64,000 nt of DNA, taken from positions 1 to 64,000 of the forward strand of contig NZ_VFRQ01000002.1 in NCBI RefSeq assembly GCF_006385705.1, given 5' to 3'. How positions within the stretch are numbered: the stretch's first letter is position 1; every line of letters starts with the position of its first letter. The translations under genes were made by a program, and so were the position numbers. Origin of the DNA: Pontibacter mangrovi. GTDB taxonomy: Bacteria > Bacteroidota > Bacteroidia > Cytophagales > Hymenobacteraceae. A model generated the notes under the pieces. That model ran no database searches. It saw only the letters and a program-made list of their open reading frames with translations, and was not told the origin of the DNA. Below are positions 56,171-63,836 of the stretch, one piece after another.

Positions 56171-56506
56171 GGTTCTTTAGCATTCTTCTGCAACCACAGC
56201 GCCTGCTCTTGGGCTCCACCTCCCCCGGCTTGCCACCTAACTGCTGTCTGCCCACCCCAGGTGCCTTTACGTACTTTTCGGCTCCGTCCACCAAATTTTT
56301 CACCTGTTTTTAAGCCACACACTTTCAGGCAATTGCACCATAAAAGATAGCTTTTTGCTATATGTGGAAAACTAAATTAAACCCATCGCATTATAACTTT
56401 CATTTTACTTACGTATATACCATTTTAGGCTTCTGCAGCGCAACGTTTTTTGGCGGCAGCAAGTATAAGGCCAACTTCTTTTTTTGAATAATACCGGCAT
56501 TAATGC
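56171..56506. other. 336-nt intergenic region, nothing clear
   Basis: AT-rich in its second half and without a recognisable gene. It contains one AAGTATA (about 56461) and leads to the sigma-factor promoter at 56507. Confidence 0.5.
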
Positions 56507-56537
56507 TTGCACATCCAAAAGGCGTTCTATATATTTG
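56507..56537 (+). promoter_or_regulatory. promoter of the ECF sigma operon
   Basis: TTG (56507-56509), 20 nt, TATATTTG (56530-56537), 86 nt before the start codon. It matches the housekeeping consensus, not an evident self-regulated ECF promoter. Confidence 0.75.
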
Positions 56538-56623
56538 ATTTACATTTCTGAAAAAAACTGTTTAAAACAAGTAAACGCGACAATATGATATAAAGCTCTA
56601 CGTTAACTTAATGTAGCTTTAAG

Positions 56624-57226
56624 ATGAATACAACTACCCAGATGAGCGACTCTGCATTGGTGTCACTCTACATCGCAGGTAATGAAGGTGCGTTTGAACA
56701 GCTTGTAAACAGGCACAAAAACAAAGTCTACACTACTATTTTATTGATCGTAAAGGACTCGTACACGGCCGAGGACCTCATGCAGGATGCGTTTATAAAA
56801 GCCATCCATACCATGAAGGGCGGACGCTACAACGAGGAAGGCAAATTTTCTTCGTGGATATGCCGCATTGCCCACAACCTGGCAATCGACCATTTCCGTA
56901 AAGAGAAGAGAAGCCCGGTGATCACGCTGGAAGACGGCAGCAACGTGTTCAATAACATGTCTTTCTCTGAGGACTCCGCGGAGTCGCAGCAGATTAAAGA
57001 GGACACGCATGCCCATTTACGCGAGCTTATCCAGACGCTGCCACAGTCGCAGCGCGAAGTTCTGATGATGCGCCACTACGCAGAGATGAGCTTCCAGGAG
57101 ATAGCCGACGCTACCGGTGTGAGCATCAACACTGCCCTGGGCCGTATGCGCTATGCGCTGATCAACCTCAGGAAAAAGATGCTAAAAAATAATATCGCGT
57201 ATGATACAAACCTCTACTCAGAATGA
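56624..57226 (+). CDS. ECF-type RNA polymerase sigma factor
   Basis: A 200-residue sigma-70 family protein. Region 2: AEDLMQDAFIKAIHTMKGGRYNEEGKFSSWICRIAHNLAIDHFRK (about 46-90); region 4: LPQSQREVLMMRHYAEMSFQEIADATGVSINTALGRMRYALINLRKKM (about 140-187). It belongs to the Bacteroidota-expanded ECF class. It overlaps the next gene by 26 nt, so translational coupling is likely. Target genes are unknown. Confidence 0.93.
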   Translation: MNTTTQMSDSALVSLYIAGNEGAFEQLVNRHKNKVYTTILLIVKDSYTAEDLMQDAFIKAIHTMKGGRYNEEGKFSSWICRIAHNLAIDHFRKEKRSPVITLEDGSNVFNNMSFSEDSAESQQIKEDTHAHLRELIQTLPQSQREVLMMRHYAEMSFQEIADATGVSINTALGRMRYALINLRKKMLKNNIAYDTNLYSE

Positions 57227-57431
57227 ACTGATTCAGTATGTATATGATGAGTTGGCCGACGACGCCTGCGCACAGCTGGAATCAGCGTTAATGCAAGACA
57301 CAGAGCTGGCCGAGGGCTGCTCCGATCTTCTCCTGCTCCAGCAGCTCCTCGACGGAGCCGCAAAAGCGCCCAGCGAACGCTCGGTACAAAACATATTAAA
57401 TTACTCAAAAAGCTTAAGTTTGCAGTCCTAA
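57201..57431 (+). CDS. short putative anti-sigma-type protein
   Basis: A 76-residue acidic helical protein starting MIQTSTQNELIQYVYDELADDACAQLESALMQDTEL. This E/L-rich pattern is typical of the short proteins seen directly after Bacteroidota ECF genes, and is likely an anti-sigma or regulator. It lacks a membrane segment and HxxxCxxC zinc motif. It overlaps the sigma gene by 26 nt (different frame). Function is inferred from position. Confidence 0.7.
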   Translation: MIQTSTQNELIQYVYDELADDACAQLESALMQDTELAEGCSDLLLLQQLLDGAAKAPSERSVQNILNYSKSLSLQS

Positions 57432-57451
57432 CCAGATTGCAAGCTTTTTTT
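57408..57451 (+). terminator. bulged terminator between anti-sigma and nth genes
   Basis: Arms AAAAAGCTT and TGCA (left) pair with TGCA and AAGCTTTTT (right) around a 5-nt bulge. The T run ends directly at the nth ATG, so it may act as an attenuator. Confidence 0.5.
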
Positions 57452-58135
57452 ATGCAGAAAAAGGAACGCTACAAGCTCCTGATTGAGTACTTTACCCAAC
57501 ACTTTCCGGAGCCGGAGACCGAACTGGCTTACAGCAACCCCTATGAGCTGATCCTGGCTGTGGTGCTGAGCGCCCAGTGCACCGACAAGCGCGTGAACAT
57601 GGTAACGCCCGCTCTTTTTGAGGCTTACCCCACGGCAGAGGCACTGGCTACTGCCACGCCTGAGGATATTTTCCCGCTGATCAGAAGTATCTCCTATCCG
57701 AACAACAAGGCCAAGCACTTGGCTGGATTAGGCAAGATGCTGGTAGAGCAGTTTAACAGCGAAGTACCCAGCACCGTGGAGGAACTTGTGAAACTGCCGG
57801 GCGTGGGCCGCAAAACAGCAAACGTCATTGTGTCGGTCATCTGGAACCAGCCGGCCATGGCCGTGGATACGCACGTGTTCCGGGTAAGCAAGCGCCTGGG
57901 GCTTGTAACTAAAACCGCCAAAACACCCCTGGAGGTGGAGAAGCAGCTGGTCGCCAATATTCCGCAGGAGCTTATCTCTAAAGCGCATCATTGGCTTATA
58001 CTGCATGGCCGCTACATTTGCCTGGCCCGCCGCCCCAAGTGCGAGGAATGCCCCCTCACCCACTTCTGCGCCTTCTTCCAGAAAAACTTCCCCAACATCC
58101 CGGACGACCCGGAGAATAAGGTGGGTGGGGTGTAG
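57452..58135 (+). CDS. nth: endonuclease III
   Basis: A 227-residue base-excision repair DNA glycosylase/AP lyase. Seen are SAQCTDKRVN (with the catalytic Lys), HhH ELVKLPGVGRKTANVIVSVIW, AVDTHVFRVSKRLGL with the catalytic Asp, and the C-terminal [4Fe-4S] cluster CLARRPKCEECPLTHFC (Cys spacing 6-2-5). ATG at 57452 gives MQKKERYKLL; an upstream TTG would encode only 5 extra residues. It may share the sigma operon by read-through. Confidence 0.95.
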   Translation: MQKKERYKLLIEYFTQHFPEPETELAYSNPYELILAVVLSAQCTDKRVNMVTPALFEAYPTAEALATATPEDIFPLIRSISYPNNKAKHLAGLGKMLVEQFNSEVPSTVEELVKLPGVGRKTANVIVSVIWNQPAMAVDTHVFRVSKRLGLVTKTAKTPLEVEKQLVANIPQELISKAHHWLILHGRYICLARRPKCEECPLTHFCAFFQKNFPNIPDDPENKVGGV

Positions 58136-58149
58136 AAAATAGAATTTCC

Positions 58150-58198
58150 TATAAAGTAAAACAGGCAAGCTTTACCGGCTTGCCTGTTTTACTTTATA
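58150..58198. terminator. bidirectional terminator with 21-bp stem
   Basis: Perfect 21-bp arms (58150-58170 and 58178-58198) with core ACAGGCAAGC/GCTTGCCTGT and outer ATAAAGT/ACTTTAT. It separates convergent nth and DUF4890 genes. Confidence 0.92.
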
Positions 58199-58203
58199 CC
58201 TTT

Positions 58204-58704
58204 TTAGCGGGATTGCTGCATTCTGCCTTTTTCCTGATGGCCGCGCTTGCCTTTGCCACCTTTTTTGTGGTGCTTGGCTTTCATCTGCTCGCGCTTCTGG
58301 GCCTGCATTTCCTCATACTTGGCATACTGCTTTTTGTTGAGGATGTCTTTCATTTCCTCGTTGTGGCGCTGGTGGGCAGCCATCATTTCGGAACGCATCT
58401 GCTCTCGGTTAGCCGCATCTTTTCTGTCGCCTCTTTTAAAGTTGGCTCGCTTGGCCTCTCGCTCTTTGGCCTCCTTCAGGTGCAGCGCCTTTACCTTTTT
58501 CGCCTGCGATTTGTTCAGGTCCAGTTCCTTGGTAAGGCGCTCTGTTCTGGCCTCTGCTCTTTCTTCCGGAGATTTGCGCTCGCCTTTGTGTTTGTGCATT
58601 CTTGCCTCCTGGCGAGGCTTTGTAGTGTCTTGTGCTACTGCGGGTGCTACAGTGCTTCCTATAACCAGCACGCCTAGTGCCAGTGCTAACAGGTTCTTTT
58701 TCAT
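58204..58704 (-). CDS. DUF4890 family exported basic protein
   Basis: A 166-residue protein with signal peptide MKKNLLALALGVLVIGSTVAPAVAQ. The mature region is a Lys/Arg/Glu-rich helical Spy-like fold: RTERLTKELDLNKSQAKKVKALHLKEAKEREA and MAAHQRHNEEMKDILNKKQYAKYEEMQAQKREQMKAKH. This matches DUF4890, related to periplasmic Spy/CpxP chaperones. The C-terminal tail is a highly basic Gly/Lys/His run. It probably acts as a periplasmic chaperone or stress protein, but this is inference from family shape. Confidence 0.85.
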   Translation of the reverse strand: MKKNLLALALGVLVIGSTVAPAVAQDTTKPRQEARMHKHKGERKSPEERAEARTERLTKELDLNKSQAKKVKALHLKEAKEREAKRANFKRGDRKDAANREQMRSEMMAAHQRHNEEMKDILNKKQYAKYEEMQAQKREQMKAKHHKKGGKGKRGHQEKGRMQQSR

Positions 58705-58879
58705 CTTGTTCGGGTTAAGTCGGTTAGATAGATGCTGCCAAACCTACGTTGGGATTTTGCAGCTACTTCTTCATTACCAAAGGGCGTGCCAAAACGCACC
58801 AACGGCGGCGGCAACTAATCATCAACAGTGAAAGGTATAAGGAAACCCTGTAAAACAGGATGAAACCAGAAAAATATTT

Positions 58880-60088
58880 TTAATAGGCTGGCAACTGCAC
58901 CGCACGCAGCAGCACCTCTTCTACCTGCTGCACTAGCTGCTTGCGGTCGAAGAGTTTGCGGGCAATGGCGGCCCCATTAGCGGAGGCTTGTTGCAGTTGC
59001 TGCGGCTGTGCCAGCACCTGCCGAAGCGTTTGCGCCAGCGCCTCCGGCTGCTCTGCAGGCGTATACCAGCCGCACCTGTGTTGCTCCACAAACGTTTTGG
59101 TCCAGCCCGGGTTGGTAACGATGGCTGGCGTGCCGCAGGCGAGGCTGTCGTAAAACTTGGCCGGCGAGTTGCTGGCCAGCACCGGCAGATCATTAAAAGG
59201 CACCAGCGACACATCCGCCAGCTTAAATAGCTTAAACACCTCAGGGCGAGGCTGCGGCGGCAGCAAGAGCAAATTAGGCGCTCGCTGCGCCAGTTCCTTC
59301 AGCTGCGGCTCATAGTACCCGTTGCCGGTAAACACAAACATTATACTTGTATCAGCGGCCATCCTTTGGATGGTTTGCATGAGCGTGGGCATGCTGTTGG
59401 CGCGGCCGTAGGTGCCGGCGTAAAGCACCACCCGCTTGCCCTGCAGGCTATACTTTTGCCGCAGGGCTTCTACCTCCTGTTCTCCCACAGCATCCGCCAT
59501 GTCTAAATCAGTGCCGTTGTAGTTGGTGGTGATCTTCTCCCGCGGAATACCTAATCCGGCCACATACGCCGTCATATCCGGAGAGAGGGTGATGATGTGG
59601 CTGGCGCTCTCGTAAAGCCGGCGCTCCATGCTGAAGAGGCGCTGCTGCAGCCAGCTGTTCTGCACCGCGCCCATCTGTATCGGGAAACTAGGCCACAGGT
59701 CCTGCACCTCGAATACCCACGGCACACCGCGTAGCTTTGCCACCTGCGCCGCCACCCACGGCGTGCTCAGCGGCGTAGACACAGCCCACAGCACATCGGG
59801 CTTGTCCAGCTGCATGGTGCGCTTAAAGGCACTTCCGGCAAAGCCCGCAAACGACTTCAGGCGCTTGCGCACCCCCATTTTGTTTGTGTATGGCGCCACA
59901 ACCTCTTGCAGTTCCACGCCCTCCGGCACCCAGCTATAGTTATGCGTAATGCGGGTTTTACGCCAGCCATCGCCCGTTACCAGGCTAACCCTGTGCCGCT
60001 GCGCCAGCTCCTCCATAAAGGAGTAATGGCGGCAAGTGGCAGGGCAGTCCGGGTTGTGGTGATGCTGGTTTAAAAGGGCAATGTGCAT
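58880..60088 (-). CDS. glycosyltransferase family 4 protein
   Basis: A 402-residue GT-B glycosyltransferase (WbuB-like). The N-terminus (MHIALLNQHHHNPDCPATCRHYSFMEELAQR) and Rossmann DVLWAVSTPLSTPWVAAQVAKLRGVPWVFEVQDLWPSF are typical of the WbuB group. The donor site is VVLYAGTYGRANSMPTLM and the ending ASNSPAKFYDSLACGTPAIVTNPG has the usual Ex7E-like area. It transfers a sugar, perhaps to surface polysaccharide, but donor and acceptor are unknown. No neighbours in a polysaccharide cluster are seen. Confidence 0.9.
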   Translation of the reverse strand: MHIALLNQHHHNPDCPATCRHYSFMEELAQRHRVSLVTGDGWRKTRITHNYSWVPEGVELQEVVAPYTNKMGVRKRLKSFAGFAGSAFKRTMQLDKPDVLWAVSTPLSTPWVAAQVAKLRGVPWVFEVQDLWPSFPIQMGAVQNSWLQQRLFSMERRLYESASHIITLSPDMTAYVAGLGIPREKITTNYNGTDLDMADAVGEQEVEALRQKYSLQGKRVVLYAGTYGRANSMPTLMQTIQRMAADTSIMFVFTGNGYYEPQLKELAQRAPNLLLLPPQPRPEVFKLFKLADVSLVPFNDLPVLASNSPAKFYDSLACGTPAIVTNPGWTKTFVEQHRCGWYTPAEQPEALAQTLRQVLAQPQQLQQASANGAAIARKLFDRKQLVQQVEEVLLRAVQLPAY

Positions 60089-60195
60089 TCTTGATTGTTG
60101 AATTGTTGGATTGCTAAATGGCTGAAAGGCATGACCGGAATCGGCACGTGACGTACATCAACAATTTAACAATGAAGCCATGTAGCGATTTACAG
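60089..60195. repeat. AT-rich spacer with inverted TTGTTGAATTG elements
   Basis: The left end has TTGATTGTTGAATTGTTGGATTG and the right end CATCAACAATTTAACAATG, partly complementary. It resembles spacers at 9812-9897 and 35751-35880. No gene is present. Confidence 0.5.
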
Positions 60196-61200
60196 CTACC
60201 GTTTCTTCTCCGGCTTATACTTCGACTCGTCAAATATTTTTCGGTAGTCTGTCTCGGCCATGAGTTCCGGCAGCGTTACCTCCGGGTGGCGCTCCATGTA
60301 CTTGCGCACGATCTGCCAGCCTACCCATGTACCGATGCGGCCAGGGGCTGTAGCGTCTATTTCCGGGGTATTCGGGCGCTCGCCGATATACTTGTTCACC
60401 ACAAACGGTGTTTTGTCAAACAGCAGTTCCTTCTCCACAAAATGCGCCCAAATGCGGCCTTCGTTGTGGGTTACATCGGCTATTTCCTTGTCTGTATAAG
60501 AGATGATCTTGGAGTCTGGCACACATGGCAGCACCGACTGCACAAAATAATAGGCCTTGCCCATCCCAATCATCTCAGACAGCAGGTTGCGGTCTTTAAA
60601 ATTAGTTTTGTTATAGCGGTTGGAGAGCAGCAGCATGGCGGCAGGCACCATCTTGTCCGGCTCGTAGCGCTTCAGAATGTAGTCGTAGGCCTGCGGGCGG
60701 TACTTTGCCTCCGTCCCTATGAAGTAGTCGATGCCGAACACGATCAGGCTGTCCGATACGTACAGGTCGTTGCCCAGGGTGCCCAGGCCGGTCACGAAGG
60801 TTTTCACCTGCGGTACCTCAAACTGCGGGTAGTTATACTTCAGCACTTTAAATGCGCCCTCCAGCTGCTTCTCCTGCTCCTGCATGTTGCGGAAGGTGCT
60901 CATGGCCTGCTGCGCCAGCGAGTCGAGGGAGGCATTGGTGGCCAGGTCGTAAAGCGGGTTTATAAACGCCGAATCGGAAGGATACTCGCTCTGCTGCAGG
61001 TACTGCCTTGCAAAGTACGGGTGCGATTTTACAAAGGCAGCCACATCGGCTTTAGACTCTATCTCAAAAAAAGGCTTTTCCAGGCGCTCTATCTTCACCT
61101 CCACCGGAATCTTTGCCACCTCTTCGGGCAGCTCGCAGCTTTCTTTGCCACAGCCGACGGTAAATACAAGTAAGGCAAGTATAAGTAATCTGTAATACAT
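60196..61200 (-). CDS. gldB: gliding motility lipoprotein GldB
   Basis: A 334-residue outer-membrane-type lipoprotein needed for Bacteroidota gliding and T9SS-dependent secretion. Lipobox LVFTVGCGKES (Cys17) after a short signal peptide. The body has SESKADVAAFVKSHPYF-type segments, FVTGLGTLGNDLYVSDSLIVFGIDYFIG, HNEGRIWAHFVEKELLFDKTPFVVNKYIGERPNTPEIDATAPGRIGTWVGWQIVRKYMERHPEVTLPELM, matching the GldB family well. It is divergent from a PorT-type barrel gene. Its role in gliding is known from Flavobacterium. Confidence 0.92.
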   Translation of the reverse strand: MYYRLLILALLVFTVGCGKESCELPEEVAKIPVEVKIERLEKPFFEIESKADVAAFVKSHPYFARQYLQQSEYPSDSAFINPLYDLATNASLDSLAQQAMSTFRNMQEQEKQLEGAFKVLKYNYPQFEVPQVKTFVTGLGTLGNDLYVSDSLIVFGIDYFIGTEAKYRPQAYDYILKRYEPDKMVPAAMLLLSNRYNKTNFKDRNLLSEMIGMGKAYYFVQSVLPCVPDSKIISYTDKEIADVTHNEGRIWAHFVEKELLFDKTPFVVNKYIGERPNTPEIDATAPGRIGTWVGWQIVRKYMERHPEVTLPELMAETDYRKIFDESKYKPEKKR

Positions 61201-61207
61201 TGTTTCG

Positions 61208-61225
61208 TATCTTTGTACAAAAATA
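61208..61225. promoter_or_regulatory. two opposed -7 boxes between gldB and the PorT-type gene
   Basis: TATCTTTG (61208-61215, plus) and TATTTTTG (61218-61225, minus) are separated by just 2 nt. Neither has a TTG at 19 nt, so upstream elements are weak. Confidence 0.55.
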
Positions 61226-61274
61226 AGTGGTTACTTCGTAATAGGTAACGCAAAGTATAATAAAAGCTAAGCTA

Positions 61275-61946
61275 ATGAAGAAATTTACACTTTTGTTGCT
61301 GTTTTTGTGCGCCAGTTTCACATCTATGGCGCAGGTCGAGATTGGCCTGCAATTATCCCCTACTGTTTCGGGCAACCGCTTTGTGGCCGAGGACAGGTAT
61401 AACTTCGAGAAAGAAAGCAACAAGCTGCGCCTGGGCGTGGGCGTGGTGGTAGATTATTTCTTTGCTCAGAACTACGCCTTCAGCACCGGCCTGATGTACC
61501 GTAGCAAGGGGGCAGAGATTACCTACAACTACACCCGCGAAAATGGCGACGGCTCCACTGAAAGCATCAGCGGGAAAGATGACATTGGCGTGCAGTATGT
61601 AGAGTTGCCGCTAACCCTGAAGCTGTTTACGAACGAAGTGGCCCCCGGCACGATTTTATACTTCCAGGTGGGTGGCTCATTGAACACCAAGGTGGCCGCG
61701 CAGGTAAACGACAAGAAAGTGATCGACAGCGAGAAGGTGATCAAGCGCTTCAATATTTTTGAGGCGGATGCCATACTTGGCGGCGGCGTGGAGTTTCAGA
61801 TGGGAGAGAGCACCAAAATCTTTGGCGGCCTTACCTACCGCCGCGGCCTTACCGACATAGACGACTACTATGAAAAGAAGTTCGATGACAAGAACATCTC
61901 TGTGAAGAACAACGGCGTATCGCTGGACTTCGGCCTGAAGTTCTAA
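61275..61946 (+). CDS. PorT-type outer membrane beta-barrel protein
   Basis: A 223-residue protein, signal peptide MKKFTLLLLFLCASFTSMAQ. Beta-strands with GLQLSPTVSGNRFV, FSTGLMYRSKGAEITY, YVELPLTLKLFTNEV, LYFQVGGSLNTKVAAQVNDK and a Phe-ending last strand fit the PorT-type family, seen next to or within T9SS loci. It is divergent from gldB. It might be the T9SS component PorT/SprT or just a relative; length and motifs do not decide. Confidence 0.85.
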   Translation: MKKFTLLLLFLCASFTSMAQVEIGLQLSPTVSGNRFVAEDRYNFEKESNKLRLGVGVVVDYFFAQNYAFSTGLMYRSKGAEITYNYTRENGDGSTESISGKDDIGVQYVELPLTLKLFTNEVAPGTILYFQVGGSLNTKVAAQVNDKKVIDSEKVIKRFNIFEADAILGGGVEFQMGESTKIFGGLTYRRGLTDIDDYYEKKFDDKNISVKNNGVSLDFGLKF

Positions 61947-61969
61947 AAGCCATACTTTATAAAATGAAG

Positions 61970-62005
61970 AAAGCCGCCCCGATAACTACCGGAGCGGCTT
62001 TTTTG
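61970..62005 (+). terminator. terminator of the PorT-type gene
   Basis: AAGCCGC/GCGGCTT stem with internal pairing, followed by four T and GTG; preceded by A on the minus side, so bidirectional. Confidence 0.82.
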
Positions 62006-62021
62006 TGTAAGTAAGCCGGGC

Positions 62022-63620
62022 TTACTCCTCTTCTTTATCCTGCACGCCATTCATGTCGCTGAAGGCGGAACGCAATTCTATTTCCTCGCCTCTACTGTCC
62101 ATCACTTTAAATTCCATGATGCCGAGGGAAGTGTCCTTTATCAGGCTTACCCACTTAAAGTACTTGAAGAACCACTTCACCTGCCGTGAGAATAGCCCCT
62201 TGGTGTAGTAGGCGTGCACAAACGGGTGTAAGTATACTTCCAGACTCTTGTGGTTGTGGCTCGTCAGCAGGTCGTCTACCGCTGCGTCAATTTCGTCCGT
62301 TACCAGAATACTGGCAGATGTTTTACCGGTGCCGCCGCAGGTAGGGCAAACTTCGCCGGTAACAATGTTTTGCTCGGGCCTCACGCGCTGTCTCGTGATC
62401 TGCATCAGGCCGAATTTCGAGATCGGAAGGATGGTAGACTTGGAACGGTCTTTCTTCATTTCCTCCTTCACCACCTCGTATACTTTCTGGCGGTTTTCCG
62501 GCGACTTCATATCGATGAAGTCTACTACAATGATACCACCTATATCCCGGAGGCGCAGCTGACGGGCCACTTCTTTGGCGGCCATCATGTTCACGTGCAG
62601 TGCGGTTGCCTCCTGATCGGTTTCGGTATTGGATTTATTCCCACTGTTCACGTCGATCACATGCAGCGCCTCGGTGTGCTCTATCACCAGGTATCCGCCC
62701 CCTGGTATCGTCACGGTTTTTCCGAAAGCAGCCTTTAGCTGTTTCTCGATGTGGAAGTGTTCAAAGGTCTTGGTTTTGCCGGTATAGTGCTTCAGGATCT
62801 TGATCCTTTCAGGCGCTATACTGTGCACGTATGCCTTGATCTCATCATAGAGCTGGGTGTTATCCACTACTATGTTGTCAAAGCTCTCGTTTAGTAAATC
62901 CCTCAAGATGGAGGAAGAACGATTGAGCTCGCCAATGATCTTATCGTTTGGCTTTGCTATTCTGAGGGTTTTAAAGCCCTCTTCCCAATTTGCTAGCATG
63001 TTGCGCAGGTCTCTGTCGAGCTCTGCCACATCGCGGCCTTCTGCCACTGTCCGGATAATCACGCCGAAGTTCTCCGGCTTTATACTTGTGATCAGGCGTT
63101 TCAGTCGGGTCCGCTCCTCTTTGCTGACGATCTTTTTGGATACGCTTACCGTGTTTGAGAACGGCACGAGCACCAGGTATCGCCCGGCAAGAGAAAGCTC
63201 GCAGGATAAGCGTGGGCCTTTGGTTGAGATAGGCTCTTTAACGATCTGCACCAACAGCTGCTGCCCTTTCTTGAGCACGTCAGCTATCTTGCCGAGTTTG
63301 TCTATCTCAGGCTCAAACTTTGCCTGGTTTAGCTTGGGTGTTGCGTTCTTCTGTGTTTGCGCCGCCTTTACGTACTTGTTCAGCGTTTTGATGTTGGCGC
63401 CCAGGTCGTGGTAATGCAGGAAAGCATCCTTCTGGTAACCGATATCAATAAAGGCGGCGTTCAGTCCAGGCATTACCTTTTTTACAGTCCCCAGAAAAAT
63501 ATCACCTACAATGTAGTCCGTGTCCTTCGACTCGAAGTGATATTCAACCAGGCGTTTATCCTGTAAAAGCGCAATGCGATCCCCATCCTGAGTAGAATTG
63601 ATGATCAGCTCGTTGCTCAA
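62022..63620 (-). CDS. rng: ribonuclease G (Rne/Rng family)
   Basis: A 532-residue endoribonuclease of the RNase E/G family that processes 16S rRNA 5' ends and decays mRNA. The S1 domain is in YIVGDIFLGTVKKVMPGLNAAFIDIGYQKDAFLHYHDLG (about 37-75). The catalytic region contains VIDVNSGNKSNTETDQEATALHVNMMAAKEVARQLRLRDIGGIIVVDFIDM, and the zinc-link CPTCGGTGKT (about 442-451). Length is normal; the membrane tail of RNase E is absent. It follows a 29-residue ribosomal-type gene on the same strand. Confidence 0.95.
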   Translation of the reverse strand: MSNELIINSTQDGDRIALLQDKRLVEYHFESKDTDYIVGDIFLGTVKKVMPGLNAAFIDIGYQKDAFLHYHDLGANIKTLNKYVKAAQTQKNATPKLNQAKFEPEIDKLGKIADVLKKGQQLLVQIVKEPISTKGPRLSCELSLAGRYLVLVPFSNTVSVSKKIVSKEERTRLKRLITSIKPENFGVIIRTVAEGRDVAELDRDLRNMLANWEEGFKTLRIAKPNDKIIGELNRSSSILRDLLNESFDNIVVDNTQLYDEIKAYVHSIAPERIKILKHYTGKTKTFEHFHIEKQLKAAFGKTVTIPGGGYLVIEHTEALHVIDVNSGNKSNTETDQEATALHVNMMAAKEVARQLRLRDIGGIIVVDFIDMKSPENRQKVYEVVKEEMKKDRSKSTILPISKFGLMQITRQRVRPEQNIVTGEVCPTCGGTGKTSASILVTDEIDAAVDDLLTSHNHKSLEVYLHPFVHAYYTKGLFSRQVKWFFKYFKWVSLIKDTSLGIMEFKVMDSRGEEIELRSAFSDMNGVQDKEEE

Positions 63621-63658
63621 TTTCTCTCAAATGGTTATGTTGGATGTATAAGACCAAA

Positions 63659-63685
63659 GCCCACTTTAGCTTATGCAAAGTGGGC
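63659..63685 (-). terminator. terminator or attenuator between bS22-like and rng
   Basis: Perfect 9-bp stem GCCCACTTT/AAAGTGGGC with a 9-nt loop. The minus-strand T tract is short (TTTGGTCTT), so it may only attenuate into rng. Confidence 0.65.
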
Positions 63686-63704
63686 CCTCGTGAACGCAGA
63701 AGAA

Positions 63705-63794
63705 TTACTTCTTCTTATGTCTGTTTTTTCTAAGGCGCTTCTTTCTTTTGTGTGTAGCGATCTTATGTCTTTTTCTTTTCTTTCCGCAAGGCAT
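63705..63794 (-). CDS. 29-residue bS22/AURKAIP1-COX24-domain ribosomal protein
   Basis: Translation gives a 29-residue very basic protein, MPCGKKRKRHKIATHKRKKR then LRKNRHKKK. It matches the small AURKAIP1/COX24-domain proteins of Bacteroidota, the bacterial relatives of mitochondrial mS38 (bS22-like). It is below usual gene-finding length. It lies 43 nt after a TPR protein and 84 nt before rng. Confidence 0.88.
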   Translation of the reverse strand: MPCGKKRKRHKIATHKRKKRLRKNRHKKK

Positions 63795-63836
63795 AATCTT
63801 GTAGTTTTTGTTTTATGGATGATTTCGTTAAATGCT

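Noticed and set aside
60118-61173. 352-codon plus-strand frame opposite gldB
   Set aside because: Antisense composition; gldB on the minus strand has a lipobox and the GldB family sequence.
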